A DNA stretch of 64,000 bases from Lewinellaceae bacterium (lineage in GTDB: Bacteria; Bacteroidota; Bacteroidia; Chitinophagales; Saprospiraceae). The translations under genes and the position numbers were made by a program. Location: assembly GCA_020636045.1 (NCBI GenBank), contig JACJYP010000001.1, forward strand, positions 480,001-544,000. The letters run 5' to 3'. Below the pieces are notes generated by a model. That model did not search any database. It worked only from the letters and a program-made list of their open reading frames with translations, and was not told the origin of the DNA. Shown here piece after piece: positions 57,222 to 64,000 of this stretch (position 1 is its first letter; every line of letters starts with the position of its first letter).

Positions 57222-58499
57222 TTACGAACGTGGAAGGCCCAGTTTTAGCTGCTCGATGCGGCGGCTGTTGGCAGCGGTCACTGTGATCATAAAGCCGTTC
57301 CAGGTGATTTCCATGCCGCTTTTTGGAATATCACCCTTCAACTCGAGCACCAGACCGGCAAGGGTGTCGGCATTTCCCCTGGCTTCGTCAAAGGTACTGG
57401 AATCGAGCCCGACGATCCGGCAAACATCGCTCAGCAGCGTCTGGCCTTCGAAAATATAATTGTGGTCATCCAGTTTTCGATAGCGGACTTCGCTTTCTTC
57501 ATCGAATTCGTCTCTGATCTCGCCGGTCACCTCTTCCAGCACATCCTCCAGGGTCACAATTCCCGACGAACCGCCGTATTCGTCTACTACAATAGCCATG
57601 TGTATCTTCTGCCGTTTGAAATCCTGTAGCAGTTCCGTTCCCCGCTTGCTTTCAGGAGCCAGCATCACGTTTGTACGGATCAGCGATTGCCATTCAAAAT
57701 CATCAGATTTGGTAAGATGGGGCAGCATATCCTTGACGTACAAAATGCCCGTCACGTTATCGAGGTCTTCCTGATAAACGGGAAGCCTGGAAAAACCCGC
57801 TTCGCGAACGATGGACAACAGGTCGTGGAACCCAACCTTAAAATCGACGGCGACTACTTTTGAGCGGGGTTGCATGACCTGTTTCACGGTCACGTCTCCA
57901 AATTTGACGATGCTCTTGAGTAGCTCTATTTCCCGTTTTTCGCTGGCCAGCCCCGTCAGGATTTGATCGGCGCGGATATTATCAGGCGAATCAGCGCCAT
58001 TCGTTGCCAGGTCGGATGAAGGCTTCTGAGCGGTACCAACCAAGGGTTTAAAAATCAGGTTCCAGAAAGTAATGAAGTAGGAAAGGCGTTTCAGAATGTT
58101 TACAGCCCATCCGGAAACGCGCTTGTATATCCGGATCTTTTGCAGCCCCCAAAAAACAATTCCCACTAAGGTGGCAAAGGCCAGTGCCGCAGCGAACCAT
58201 GTAAAAAACTCCGGCAGCCCGAGTTGCTGCGACGTCTCGTACAAGTTTGTTCGTACGATCGGCGCTTTCAGCAACTGGGCTGCCGGATAGACGACCAGCA
58301 TCAGTATTAACAACAGGCGGGCGAGCAAAAGAGACGCCATCGTCGGCCTGATCTCTCTGGCAAGGGCAACAGCACGTCGGGCTGTTCTTCCGTTTTCGTT
58401 GCGCAGCTGCTCGATTTCCTGTGGCGATACCGCCACCAAAGCACTTTCCGCAAGGAGTACGAGAAAATAAATCAGCAGCCCGAAGAAATACCATCCCAT
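57222..58499 (-). CDS. gldE: GldE-like CBS/CorC-domain membrane protein
   Basis: 425 residues. The N-terminal membrane part (about 1-145, DUF21/CNNM type), a CBS pair (about 200-320, with VMQPRSKVVAVDFKVGFHDL and IHMAIVVDEYGG) and a CorC/HlyC transporter-associated domain (about 335-425) are all present. The family moves or senses metal ions. In gliding Bacteroidota, GldE stands beside ssb and mutY exactly as here and acts with GldD in gliding or T9SS assembly. The GldE name rests on neighbourhood and family, since CNNM paralogues are similar. Confidence 0.88.
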   Translation of the reverse strand: MGWYFFGLLIYFLVLLAESALVAVSPQEIEQLRNENGRTARRAVALAREIRPTMASLLLARLLLILMLVVYPAAQLLKAPIVRTNLYETSQQLGLPEFFTWFAAALAFATLVGIVFWGLQKIRIYKRVSGWAVNILKRLSYFITFWNLIFKPLVGTAQKPSSDLATNGADSPDNIRADQILTGLASEKREIELLKSIVKFGDVTVKQVMQPRSKVVAVDFKVGFHDLLSIVREAGFSRLPVYQEDLDNVTGILYVKDMLPHLTKSDDFEWQSLIRTNVMLAPESKRGTELLQDFKRQKIHMAIVVDEYGGSSGIVTLEDVLEEVTGEIRDEFDEESEVRYRKLDDHNYIFEGQTLLSDVCRIVGLDSSTFDEARGNADTLAGLVLELKGDIPKSGMEITWNGFMITVTAANSRRIEQLKLGLPRS

Positions 58500-58541
58500 T
58501 GCCGTCGGGAGAAGTTAAACGATGCGGTATGTTTGAGTGTA

Positions 58542-58985
58542 TCAGAACGGGAGGTCATCCCCCTCCGCAGCAGTGGCATCGACGGTGCTCGGTATGGATG
58601 ACTCGTTGTTGTTACTGGTGGGTTCGGAAGCGGGGAACCTGCTATCCTGACCGGAACCTTCGCGTTTTTCGAGTATACGGTAGGAGTTGGCCACGATGTC
58701 GGTCACGTTGCGTTCGGCGCCATCCTGACCCGTGTATTTGCGGTAGGAAATTTTGCCTTCCACATACACCATCATGCCTTTTTTCAGATACTTTTCTGCG
58801 CGTTCAGCCTGGTCGCGCCAGACAACTACGTTGTGCCACTCGGTAAGTGTTTGCCAGTTACCGTCCTTGTCCTTGTAATTTTCGTTGGTAGCAACGGAGA
58901 AGCGGCCAACCGCCACCCCGTTTTCAAGATGGCGAATTTCGGGATCGCCGCCGAGGTTACCGATAAGGGTTACTTTGTTGATCAT
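58542..58985 (-). CDS. ssb: Single-stranded DNA-binding protein
   Basis: 147 residues. The OB fold covers about 1-105 (MINKVTLIGNLGGDPEIRHL, then WHNVVVWRDQAERAEKYLKKG). A flexible Ser/Asn/Glu-rich linker ends in the acidic tip EGDDLPF, the docking site for replication and repair partners. Forms tetramers that protect ssDNA in replication and recombination. It sits between mutY (36 bp) and gldE (42 bp). Confidence 0.97.
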   Translation of the reverse strand: MINKVTLIGNLGGDPEIRHLENGVAVGRFSVATNENYKDKDGNWQTLTEWHNVVVWRDQAERAEKYLKKGMMVYVEGKISYRKYTGQDGAERNVTDIVANSYRILEKREGSGQDSRFPASEPTSNNNESSIPSTVDATAAEGDDLPF

Positions 58986-59021
58986 GGTTAACTCTTTTTA
59001 AAGTTAAACAAAATGTGGGTT

Positions 59022-60146
59022 TTAAATCAACCTTAAAGTTAGTGCTTTTTCCTGCAAATACCAATCAATAATGCGGGGTACGGCGATATTTTTTTCCAGT
59101 TCCGCGGCCGAAACGGGTGTACATTGTTCGAAGCGTTCAGATACCGGTACCGATGTGAAAAAACCGGCCGGACAACCCAGCTCGCAAAAAACGGCATTCA
59201 CCAGGCGATGGGTCAGCGTTTGGCGATAGGGTTTTGATACGGAAAGCACCTGGCATCCGGCGGGTAAAGCGCCCGGAAAAAAGTGATCCAGCAGTTTTTT
59301 GACAACTTCCCGGTTGTCGGTCGGAAAGGTATCCGTTTCGAGCAGTGGAAATTCGTACAGATTTTTCCAGATGTCTTTTTCCGTTCTTTTTCTGACGAGT
59401 ACCTGATTGCCGCTGCGCATGACGAAATACAGAAAGAATCGCTCTTTTTTTTCCTTGCTTTTTGACTTGCGCGGCAGTGATTCGATGCGGCCACCCAGAT
59501 ACGCTTCGCAATGCTGGCGCAAATTGCAGTTCGCACATTCGGGTTGTTGAGGCTTGCAATGCGTGGCGCCGAAATCCATGATGGCCTGGTTGAAATCACC
59601 GGGTCTTTCAGTATCCAGTACCGATTGAGCGAGGGTCGTAAATTCTTTTTTTGCGGCAGGGGTATCGACGGGCGTTTCCACCCCGAAGTATCGCGCCAGT
59701 ACCCTGTAAACATTGCCGTCGACCACAGCGTGCGGCAGATTGAATGCAAAGGAGGCGATCGCAGCGGCAGTGTAATCACCCACCCCCTTCAAAGAGCGGA
59801 TGGATTCAAAGTCATTCGGAAAAACACCGTCCCGTTCGTTTGCGATGTGTTTGGCTGTGGCGTGCATATTTCGCGCACGGGCATAATATCCGAGCCCCTG
59901 CCAGAGTTTCAGCACCTGGTCTTCGGGCGCGCGGGCGAGGTGTTCGATAGTAGGAAAATGTTCGACAAAGCGCCGGTAATACGGCAATCCCTGTTCCACC
60001 CTGGTCTGCTGTAGTATGATCTCGGAAAGCCAGATTTTGTAGGGATCTTTCTCCCCTTTCCAGGGAAGCGGGCGGTGGTGTTGGGCAAACCAGGCAAGTA
60101 ACTGTTCCCGAAAAAGCAGTGTTTTATTTATCTGGCCGGGCTTCAT
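59022..60146 (-). CDS. mutY: A/G-specific adenine glycosylase
   Basis: 374-residue base-excision enzyme removing A mispaired with 8-oxoG. Glu42 and Asp143 are the catalytic residues, LKGVGDYTAAAI is the HhH, and the 4Fe-4S cluster is held by Cys197-x6-Cys204-x2-Cys207-x5-Cys213. The C-terminal NUDIX-like domain (about 235-370) recognises 8-oxoG. Its ATG overlaps the rnc stop by 4 bp, so translation is coupled. Confidence 0.96.
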   Translation of the reverse strand: MKPGQINKTLLFREQLLAWFAQHHRPLPWKGEKDPYKIWLSEIILQQTRVEQGLPYYRRFVEHFPTIEHLARAPEDQVLKLWQGLGYYARARNMHATAKHIANERDGVFPNDFESIRSLKGVGDYTAAAIASFAFNLPHAVVDGNVYRVLARYFGVETPVDTPAAKKEFTTLAQSVLDTERPGDFNQAIMDFGATHCKPQQPECANCNLRQHCEAYLGGRIESLPRKSKSKEKKERFFLYFVMRSGNQVLVRKRTEKDIWKNLYEFPLLETDTFPTDNREVVKKLLDHFFPGALPAGCQVLSVSKPYRQTLTHRLVNAVFCELGCPAGFFTSVPVSERFEQCTPVSAAELEKNIAVPRIIDWYLQEKALTLRLI

Positions 60147-60925
60147 TCGCCTGCCCCTGCATTTTCATGATTCTGCGTTGTGTTGCCGGAGGGGGCGCCA
60201 TTGCCATTGAGGATGCCCATCGCGCCCATCGCGCGTTCGCTGGCAAGTTGCTCGGCGCTTTTTTTGTTAAAATCGTCGGCCGTTCCCAGTTTTTTGCCGT
60301 CGACGAACACTGCGACCTTGAACTTGTCGCGTTTTTCACTTTTGTATTTGGCCACTACTTTATACTCGATGGTACGGCCGTTTTTCTGGCACCATTCCAG
60401 CAACTGGCTTTTGTAGTTGTCGTCAAAGTGCTCCAGTTCGTGGATATCGAGGTAACGGCGCAGGATGCGCTTGATCACGTATTGCTTCGTTTTGTCGTAA
60501 CCAACTTCAATGTACACGGCGCCGACGAGGGCCTCGAGGGCATTGCCGAGCATGGATTTTGACAGCCGGGTCTGGTTGTAGTTGGCGAGAAAGAGATCGA
60601 GCCCCATTTTGTCGGCGATCTCGTCCAGCGAATTGCGCTTTACGATCTTGGAGCGCATTTTTGTCAGAAAGCCTTCGTCGCTGTTGGGATATTTTTTGAA
60701 AAGATATTCGCCGACGATCGTACTCAGGACTGCATCACCCAAAAACTCGAGCCGTTCGTTGTTGGCAATGGCATAATCTCTGGACGAGAAAGTGCTTTTA
60801 TGAAAAAACGCGAGTTTGAAAAGGGAAAGGTGGGCCGGGGTGAAGCCGATCAGGGCCCTTAACCGGCGCGCCAGTTCTTTATCGGGATGCAGATAGTAGT
60901 TATAGAGTCGTCGAATAAATCGCAC
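60143..60925 (-). CDS. rnc: Ribonuclease III
   Basis: 260-residue double-strand RNA endonuclease for rRNA and mRNA processing. The signature NERLEFLGDA (56-65) carries Glu57, Glu60 and Asp64. The second catalytic block reads GNALEALVGAVY (127-138), with Asn128 where E. coli has Asp114 and with Glu131 conserved. A C-terminal dsRBD follows at about 165-235, then a glycine/asparagine-rich tail. It starts 22 bp after fabF and its stop overlaps mutY. The acpP-fabF-rnc order is widespread in bacteria. Confidence 0.95.
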   Translation of the reverse strand: MRFIRRLYNYYLHPDKELARRLRALIGFTPAHLSLFKLAFFHKSTFSSRDYAIANNERLEFLGDAVLSTIVGEYLFKKYPNSDEGFLTKMRSKIVKRNSLDEIADKMGLDLFLANYNQTRLSKSMLGNALEALVGAVYIEVGYDKTKQYVIKRILRRYLDIHELEHFDDNYKSQLLEWCQKNGRTIEYKVVAKYKSEKRDKFKVAVFVDGKKLGTADDFNKKSAEQLASERAMGAMGILNGNGAPSGNTTQNHENAGAGE

Positions 60926-60947
60926 AGTGTCAGAGTGGTTTGATTAT

Positions 60948-62189
60948 TTACACCTGCCGGAAAATGACGGAAGCGTTGTGGCCGCCAAAGCCGAATGTAT
61001 TACTCAATGCAGCCCTTATTTTTCGTTGCTGGGCCTCGCGGAAGGTCAGGTTGAGCGCGGGGTTGATGTCCGGGTCGTCGGTGAAATGGTTGATGGTCGG
61101 GGGGGCGAAGTCGTGGTTCATGGCCAGGATGCAGGCGATGGCTTCTATGGCGCCTGCTGCGCCAAGCAGGTGCCCGGTCATGCTTTTGGTAGACGAAATG
61201 TTCATTTTCGCAGCCTGACCGCCGAACACTTTTTCAATGGCTTTCAACTCGGCAATGTCACCCAGCGGGGTCGAAGTGCCGTGCGTATTGATGTAGTCGA
61301 TATCTTCAGGATTCATGCCGGCGTCCTCCAACGCAAAATTCATGACGTTTATGACCCCCGCCCCTTCCGGATGTGGCGCCGTGATATGATAGGCGTCGGC
61401 GGTGGCCGCAGCTCCCACTACTTCGGCGTAGATACGCGCGCCGCGTTTGCGGGCGTGCTCGTATTCTTCCAGAATGAGGGCTCCGGCGCCTTCTCCTAAC
61501 ACAAACCCGTCGCGGTCCTTATCGTAAGGACGTGAGGCGGTCTCGAATTCGTCGTTGCGCTCGCTCAGGGCTTTCATGGAATTGAATCCGCCGACCGCCG
61601 TTTTGGTGATCGTGGCTTCCGATCCGCCCGTTACGACGATGTTGGCCTTTCCGAGGCGGATATAGTCGTACGCATTCATCAGGGCGTGCGATGAAGATGC
61701 ACAGGCCGAAACCGTCGCGTAGTTGATCCCGCGAAAACCGTACTGGATGGATATCTGGCCGGCAGCGATGTCGGAGATCATTTTCGGTATCAGAAAAGGG
61801 TTGTGCTTAGGCGTGCCGTTGCCCAGCACATGCTCTTCTATCTCTTTCTCCAGCGTGGCCAGGCCGCCGATCCCGGAAGCCCAGATCACACCTACGCGGT
61901 CTTTGTCGATGACCTCGAGATCGAGCCCAGAGTTCTGCAAGGCATCGCCGGCCGAAACCATGGCAAACTGGGTAAAACGGTCGATGCGGCGCACTTCTCT
62001 GCGGTCGAGGTAGTCTTCCGCTACAAAGCCTTTGACTTCGCAGGCAAAACGTGTTTTAAAAAGGGTGGCGTCGAAAAGCGTGATCATATTAGCCCCGCTA
62101 ACGCCCTGCTGTAAACCACTGAGGTACGTATCTATATTGTTACCAATGGGGGTAATGGCTCCAATGCCTGTTACGACGACTCGCTTCAT
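60948..62189 (-). CDS. fabF: 3-oxoacyl-[ACP] synthase II
   Basis: 413-residue condensing enzyme that elongates acyl-ACP with malonyl-ACP. The Cys-His-His triad is complete: Cys163 (VSACASS), His303 (NTHGTST) and His340 (SMTGHLLGAAG). Length and the START MKRVVVTGIGAITPIGN are normal for FabF. It lies downstream of acpP but is separated from it by a strong terminator, and has its own promoter candidate at 62250, so it may be expressed independently. Confidence 0.97.
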   Translation of the reverse strand: MKRVVVTGIGAITPIGNNIDTYLSGLQQGVSGANMITLFDATLFKTRFACEVKGFVAEDYLDRREVRRIDRFTQFAMVSAGDALQNSGLDLEVIDKDRVGVIWASGIGGLATLEKEIEEHVLGNGTPKHNPFLIPKMISDIAAGQISIQYGFRGINYATVSACASSSHALMNAYDYIRLGKANIVVTGGSEATITKTAVGGFNSMKALSERNDEFETASRPYDKDRDGFVLGEGAGALILEEYEHARKRGARIYAEVVGAAATADAYHITAPHPEGAGVINVMNFALEDAGMNPEDIDYINTHGTSTPLGDIAELKAIEKVFGGQAAKMNISSTKSMTGHLLGAAGAIEAIACILAMNHDFAPPTINHFTDDPDINPALNLTFREAQQRKIRAALSNTFGFGGHNASVIFRQV

Positions 62190-62249
62190 ATTGTTCTAAT
62201 GGATATTTCTGATGTGTATCTCCTGTGGGAGGATGGCTGTGATAACGAG

Positions 62250-62257
62250 CAAAGGTA
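62250..62257 (-). promoter_or_regulatory. -7 promoter element for fabF
   Basis: Minus-strand TACCTTTG (plus-strand caaaggta), an exact TAnnTTTG match, about 60 bp before the fabF ATG. Confidence 0.5.
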
Positions 62258-62345
62258 AAACTTCGACTTTAATACCCGTTACTGCTATATGAGGTATTTC
62301 AGGAATAATAAGCGATAATGACACAAACCGAAGGAATACCTTCGG

Positions 62346-62385
62346 AAAAAACTAAAAGGTTCGAAGCGTGCGCTTCGAACCTTTT
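62346..62385 (-). terminator. Terminator between acpP and fabF
   Basis: Perfect 15-bp inverted repeat aaaaggttcgaagcg (62354-62368) and cgcttcgaacctttt (62371-62385). On the minus strand it is followed by AGTTTTTTCC. It lies 46 bp downstream of the acpP stop. Confidence 0.9.
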
Positions 62386-62431
62386 AAGCAACAAAACCCG
62401 GGTATCAATCAGGTGCGTCTATATCAAGTAT

Positions 62432-62668
62432 TTAGCTTGTATGGGCTTCGAGGTATTCAATTGCCTGACCGACAGTCTGAATTTTTTCTGCCTGGTCGTC
62501 AGGAATATTCACGTCGAACTCTTTTTCGAACTCCATAATGAGTTCTACCGTATCAAGAGAGTCGGCGCCGAGGTCCTGAATGAAGTTGGCATCATTGGTT
62601 ACCTCTGTGTCTTCTACACCCAGTTTGTCAACGATGATCTTTTTAACTCGATCGGCTACATTTGCCAT
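62432..62668 (-). CDS. acpP: Acyl carrier protein
   Basis: 78-residue acidic four-helix carrier. Ser37 in GADSLDTVELIM receives the 4'-phosphopantetheine arm that carries growing fatty acids to FabF and other enzymes. The length and motif are canonical. A strong terminator follows 46 bp after the stop. TTTCTTTG on the minus strand near 62712-62719 is a near-match to the -7 element. Confidence 0.97.
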   Translation of the reverse strand: MANVADRVKKIIVDKLGVEDTEVTNDANFIQDLGADSLDTVELIMEFEKEFDVNIPDDQAEKIQTVGQAIEYLEAHTS

Positions 62669-62982
62669 GTTTTTCTAAAACTTTAGTGAAAAAATTCAAT
62701 TTTTCGAGGGGCAAAGAAACGGCTATCCCGACGTTTTAAAAAATTTTTGCCCCTGAATTTTTAACACTCGATCGCGCACTACTTATTTTAGATTTTGTAT
62801 ATATGACACTTACCTTGCTTTTTTTCATTCGCCCTGGCCAGATTAAATTTTGATAACATTTTACATATCCCGGGGTTTTTCTATTTGTGGCATAGTTTTT
62901 TACTTATAAGATTTTGGCTGATTGCACTACATTTGCAACGCCCTCTTATTGTAGTTTGTACACTAAAAATAATTTTGGGACC
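62669..62982. other. Divergent AT-rich intergenic region between acpP and pyk
   Basis: 314 bp with no ORF or RNA gene that I can support. It holds the promoters of both genes. Confidence 0.5.
62928..62935 (+). promoter_or_regulatory. -7 promoter element for pyk
   Basis: TACATTTG, an exact TAnnTTTG match, 47 bp before the ATG at 62983. A TTTG at 62913-62916 is too close to serve as a normal -33. Confidence 0.5.
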
Positions 62983-64000
62983 ATGACTCTCGCAGAAGCT
63001 GCTACCTTGCTTGAAAAAAATAAACCTGCTATGCGCAAAGACGGTTCACAAAACACCAAGATCGTCGCAACCGTAGGCCCTGCCTGCAACACGTATGAAA
63101 AATTACTGGCACTGGTGAAAGCCGGCGTGGACGTATTCAGGCTCAATTTCAGCCATGGCAACCATGCCGACCACCTGAAAGTGATAGAACACGTTCAGAG
63201 TATCAATCACGAATACAATACCCACATCGGCCTCCTGGCCGATCTGCAGGGGCCGAAACTCCGCGTGGGCAAGATCCGCGACAATGCACTTCCGCTTTCC
63301 GAAGGCGATGTTATCACGATCGTCAACGATATCAATGCAGAAGGCACGAAAGACGCTATTTACATGTCTTACGATCAGTTTGCTGAAGACTGCAAAGTCG
63401 GTGAGCGCATCCTGATGGACGATGGCAAGCTGGTTTTTGAAGTGGTGTCGACCAACGATAAAGATACCGTAAAACTCAAATGCCAGCACGGCGGAGTATT
63501 GAGCAGTAACAAGGGTGTCAACCTGCCCGATACCAATGTCAACCTGCCGTCCATGACCGAAAAAGACCGGACAGACCTTGACTTTATCCTGACCCAACCC
63601 GTCAACTGGATCGCCCTGTCATTCGTCCGCAAGCCGGAGGACCTCACGGATCTGAAAAGGATACTCGACGAGCAGAGACACCCCGCCAAGGTGATGGCCA
63701 AGATCGAAAAACCCGAAGCGGTCAGGAATATTCGCGAGATCATCAAATCGGCCAACGGGATCATGATCGCACGGGGCGACCTCGGTGTGGAGATGCCGAT
63801 TGAAAAACTCCCGACCACGCAAAAGGAGATCGTCGGCTTGTGCATGCAATACGCCCGCCCGGTGATCGTGGCCACCCAACTCATGGACAGCATGATCACC
63901 AACCCCTCTCCCACGCGTGCGGAAGTCACCGACGTAGCCAACGCCGTGCTCGACGGCACGGATGCCGTGATGCTGAGCGGTGAAACCTCGGTGGGAAAAC
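62983..64000 (+). CDS. pyk: Pyruvate kinase (5' part, cut by window end)
   Basis: 339 codons are present; the gene continues off the right edge. Glycolytic enzyme making pyruvate and ATP from phosphoenolpyruvate and ADP. Signature segments are KIVATVGPAC near the N-terminus, FRLNFSHGNH (substrate/K+ site), MAKIEKPEAV with the catalytic lysine, IARGDLGVEMP (metal-binding, about residues 262-272) and DGTDAVMLSGETSVGK at the end of the window. The ATG at 62983 opens MTLAEAATLLEKNKPAMRKD; the Met at 63031 is an alternative start closer to the family's usual N-terminus. Confidence 0.95.
   Translation, partial: MTLAEAATLLEKNKPAMRKDGSQNTKIVATVGPACNTYEKLLALVKAGVDVFRLNFSHGNHADHLKVIEHVQSINHEYNTHIGLLADLQGPKLRVGKIRDNALPLSEGDVITIVNDINAEGTKDAIYMSYDQFAEDCKVGERILMDDGKLVFEVVSTNDKDTVKLKCQHGGVLSSNKGVNLPDTNVNLPSMTEKDRTDLDFILTQPVNWIALSFVRKPEDLTDLKRILDEQRHPAKVMAKIEKPEAVRNIREIIKSANGIMIARGDLGVEMPIEKLPTTQKEIVGLCMQYARPVIVATQLMDSMITNPSPTRAEVTDVANAVLDGTDAVMLSGETSVGK

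Overview
The window is a chromosomal segment of a Bacteroidota bacterium, most likely from the Saprospiria lineage (lineage is inference). Supporting signs are several secreted proteins with type IX secretion (T9SS) C-terminal sorting domains, SprB-type repeats, GldE beside ssb and mutY, the futalosine menaquinone enzyme MqnC, and repeated copies of the Bacteroidota -7 promoter element TAnnTTTG with no clear Shine-Dalgarno sequences. No prophage, insertion sequence, CRISPR array or tRNA gene was found. Gene density is high and most genes are housekeeping genes.

Layout. 0.26-3.5 kb holds the 23S and 5S rRNA genes with a terminator; the 16S gene lies off the left edge. 3.5-8 kb has an orphan OppB-like permease, an MBL hydrolase and a modular T9SS protein. 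8.2-24 kb has an unknown helical protein, a PagL-like lipid A deacylase that probably starts at TTG, mtaB, a FolB with an added cysteine-rich domain, a MATE pump, mqnC, a second modular T9SS protein, a GNAT, an ABC exporter, a lipoprotein, ogt, and a membrane TPR protein whose N-terminus resembles an effector-associated domain. A 42-bp minisatellite lies upstream of that last gene. 24.6-33.8 kb has a TesA-like lipoprotein, meaB, comEC with a ComEA-like HhH gene, a GT-C/TPR membrane protein, a ferredoxin-NADP reductase-like enzyme and a DUF4197 protein.

33.75-34.54 kb is the longest non-coding stretch apart from the rRNA. It combines a stretch with only about 10% GC and a cluster of DnaA-box-like 9-mers, and is a candidate replication origin. 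About 18.5 kb away, in and just after thrC, are two parS-like palindromes (52,433 and 52,798), the binding site of the ParB chromosome-segregation protein. Together they suggest this is the origin region. One point argues against it: the rRNA genes would be transcribed toward the proposed origin.

34.5-54 kb carries ctaA, an alpha/beta hydrolase, nadB, an outer-membrane barrel, an RluB-type pseudouridine synthase, a 1,367-residue T9SS repeat protein, a three-gene holin/YtxH membrane cluster, a beta-oxidation pair (fadN-fadA), an OmpA/PD40 protein, thrC and a Gfo/Idh/MocA oxidoreductase. 54-64 kb has a glycosyltransferase fusion, then a tightly packed minus-strand run fabF-rnc-mutY-ssb-gldE-lptF/G with acpP upstream, and finally the 5' part of pyruvate kinase. 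Metabolically the genes point to aerobic, menaquinone-based respiration with heme A oxidase, fatty acid and methylmalonyl-CoA catabolism, and extensive surface protein display.
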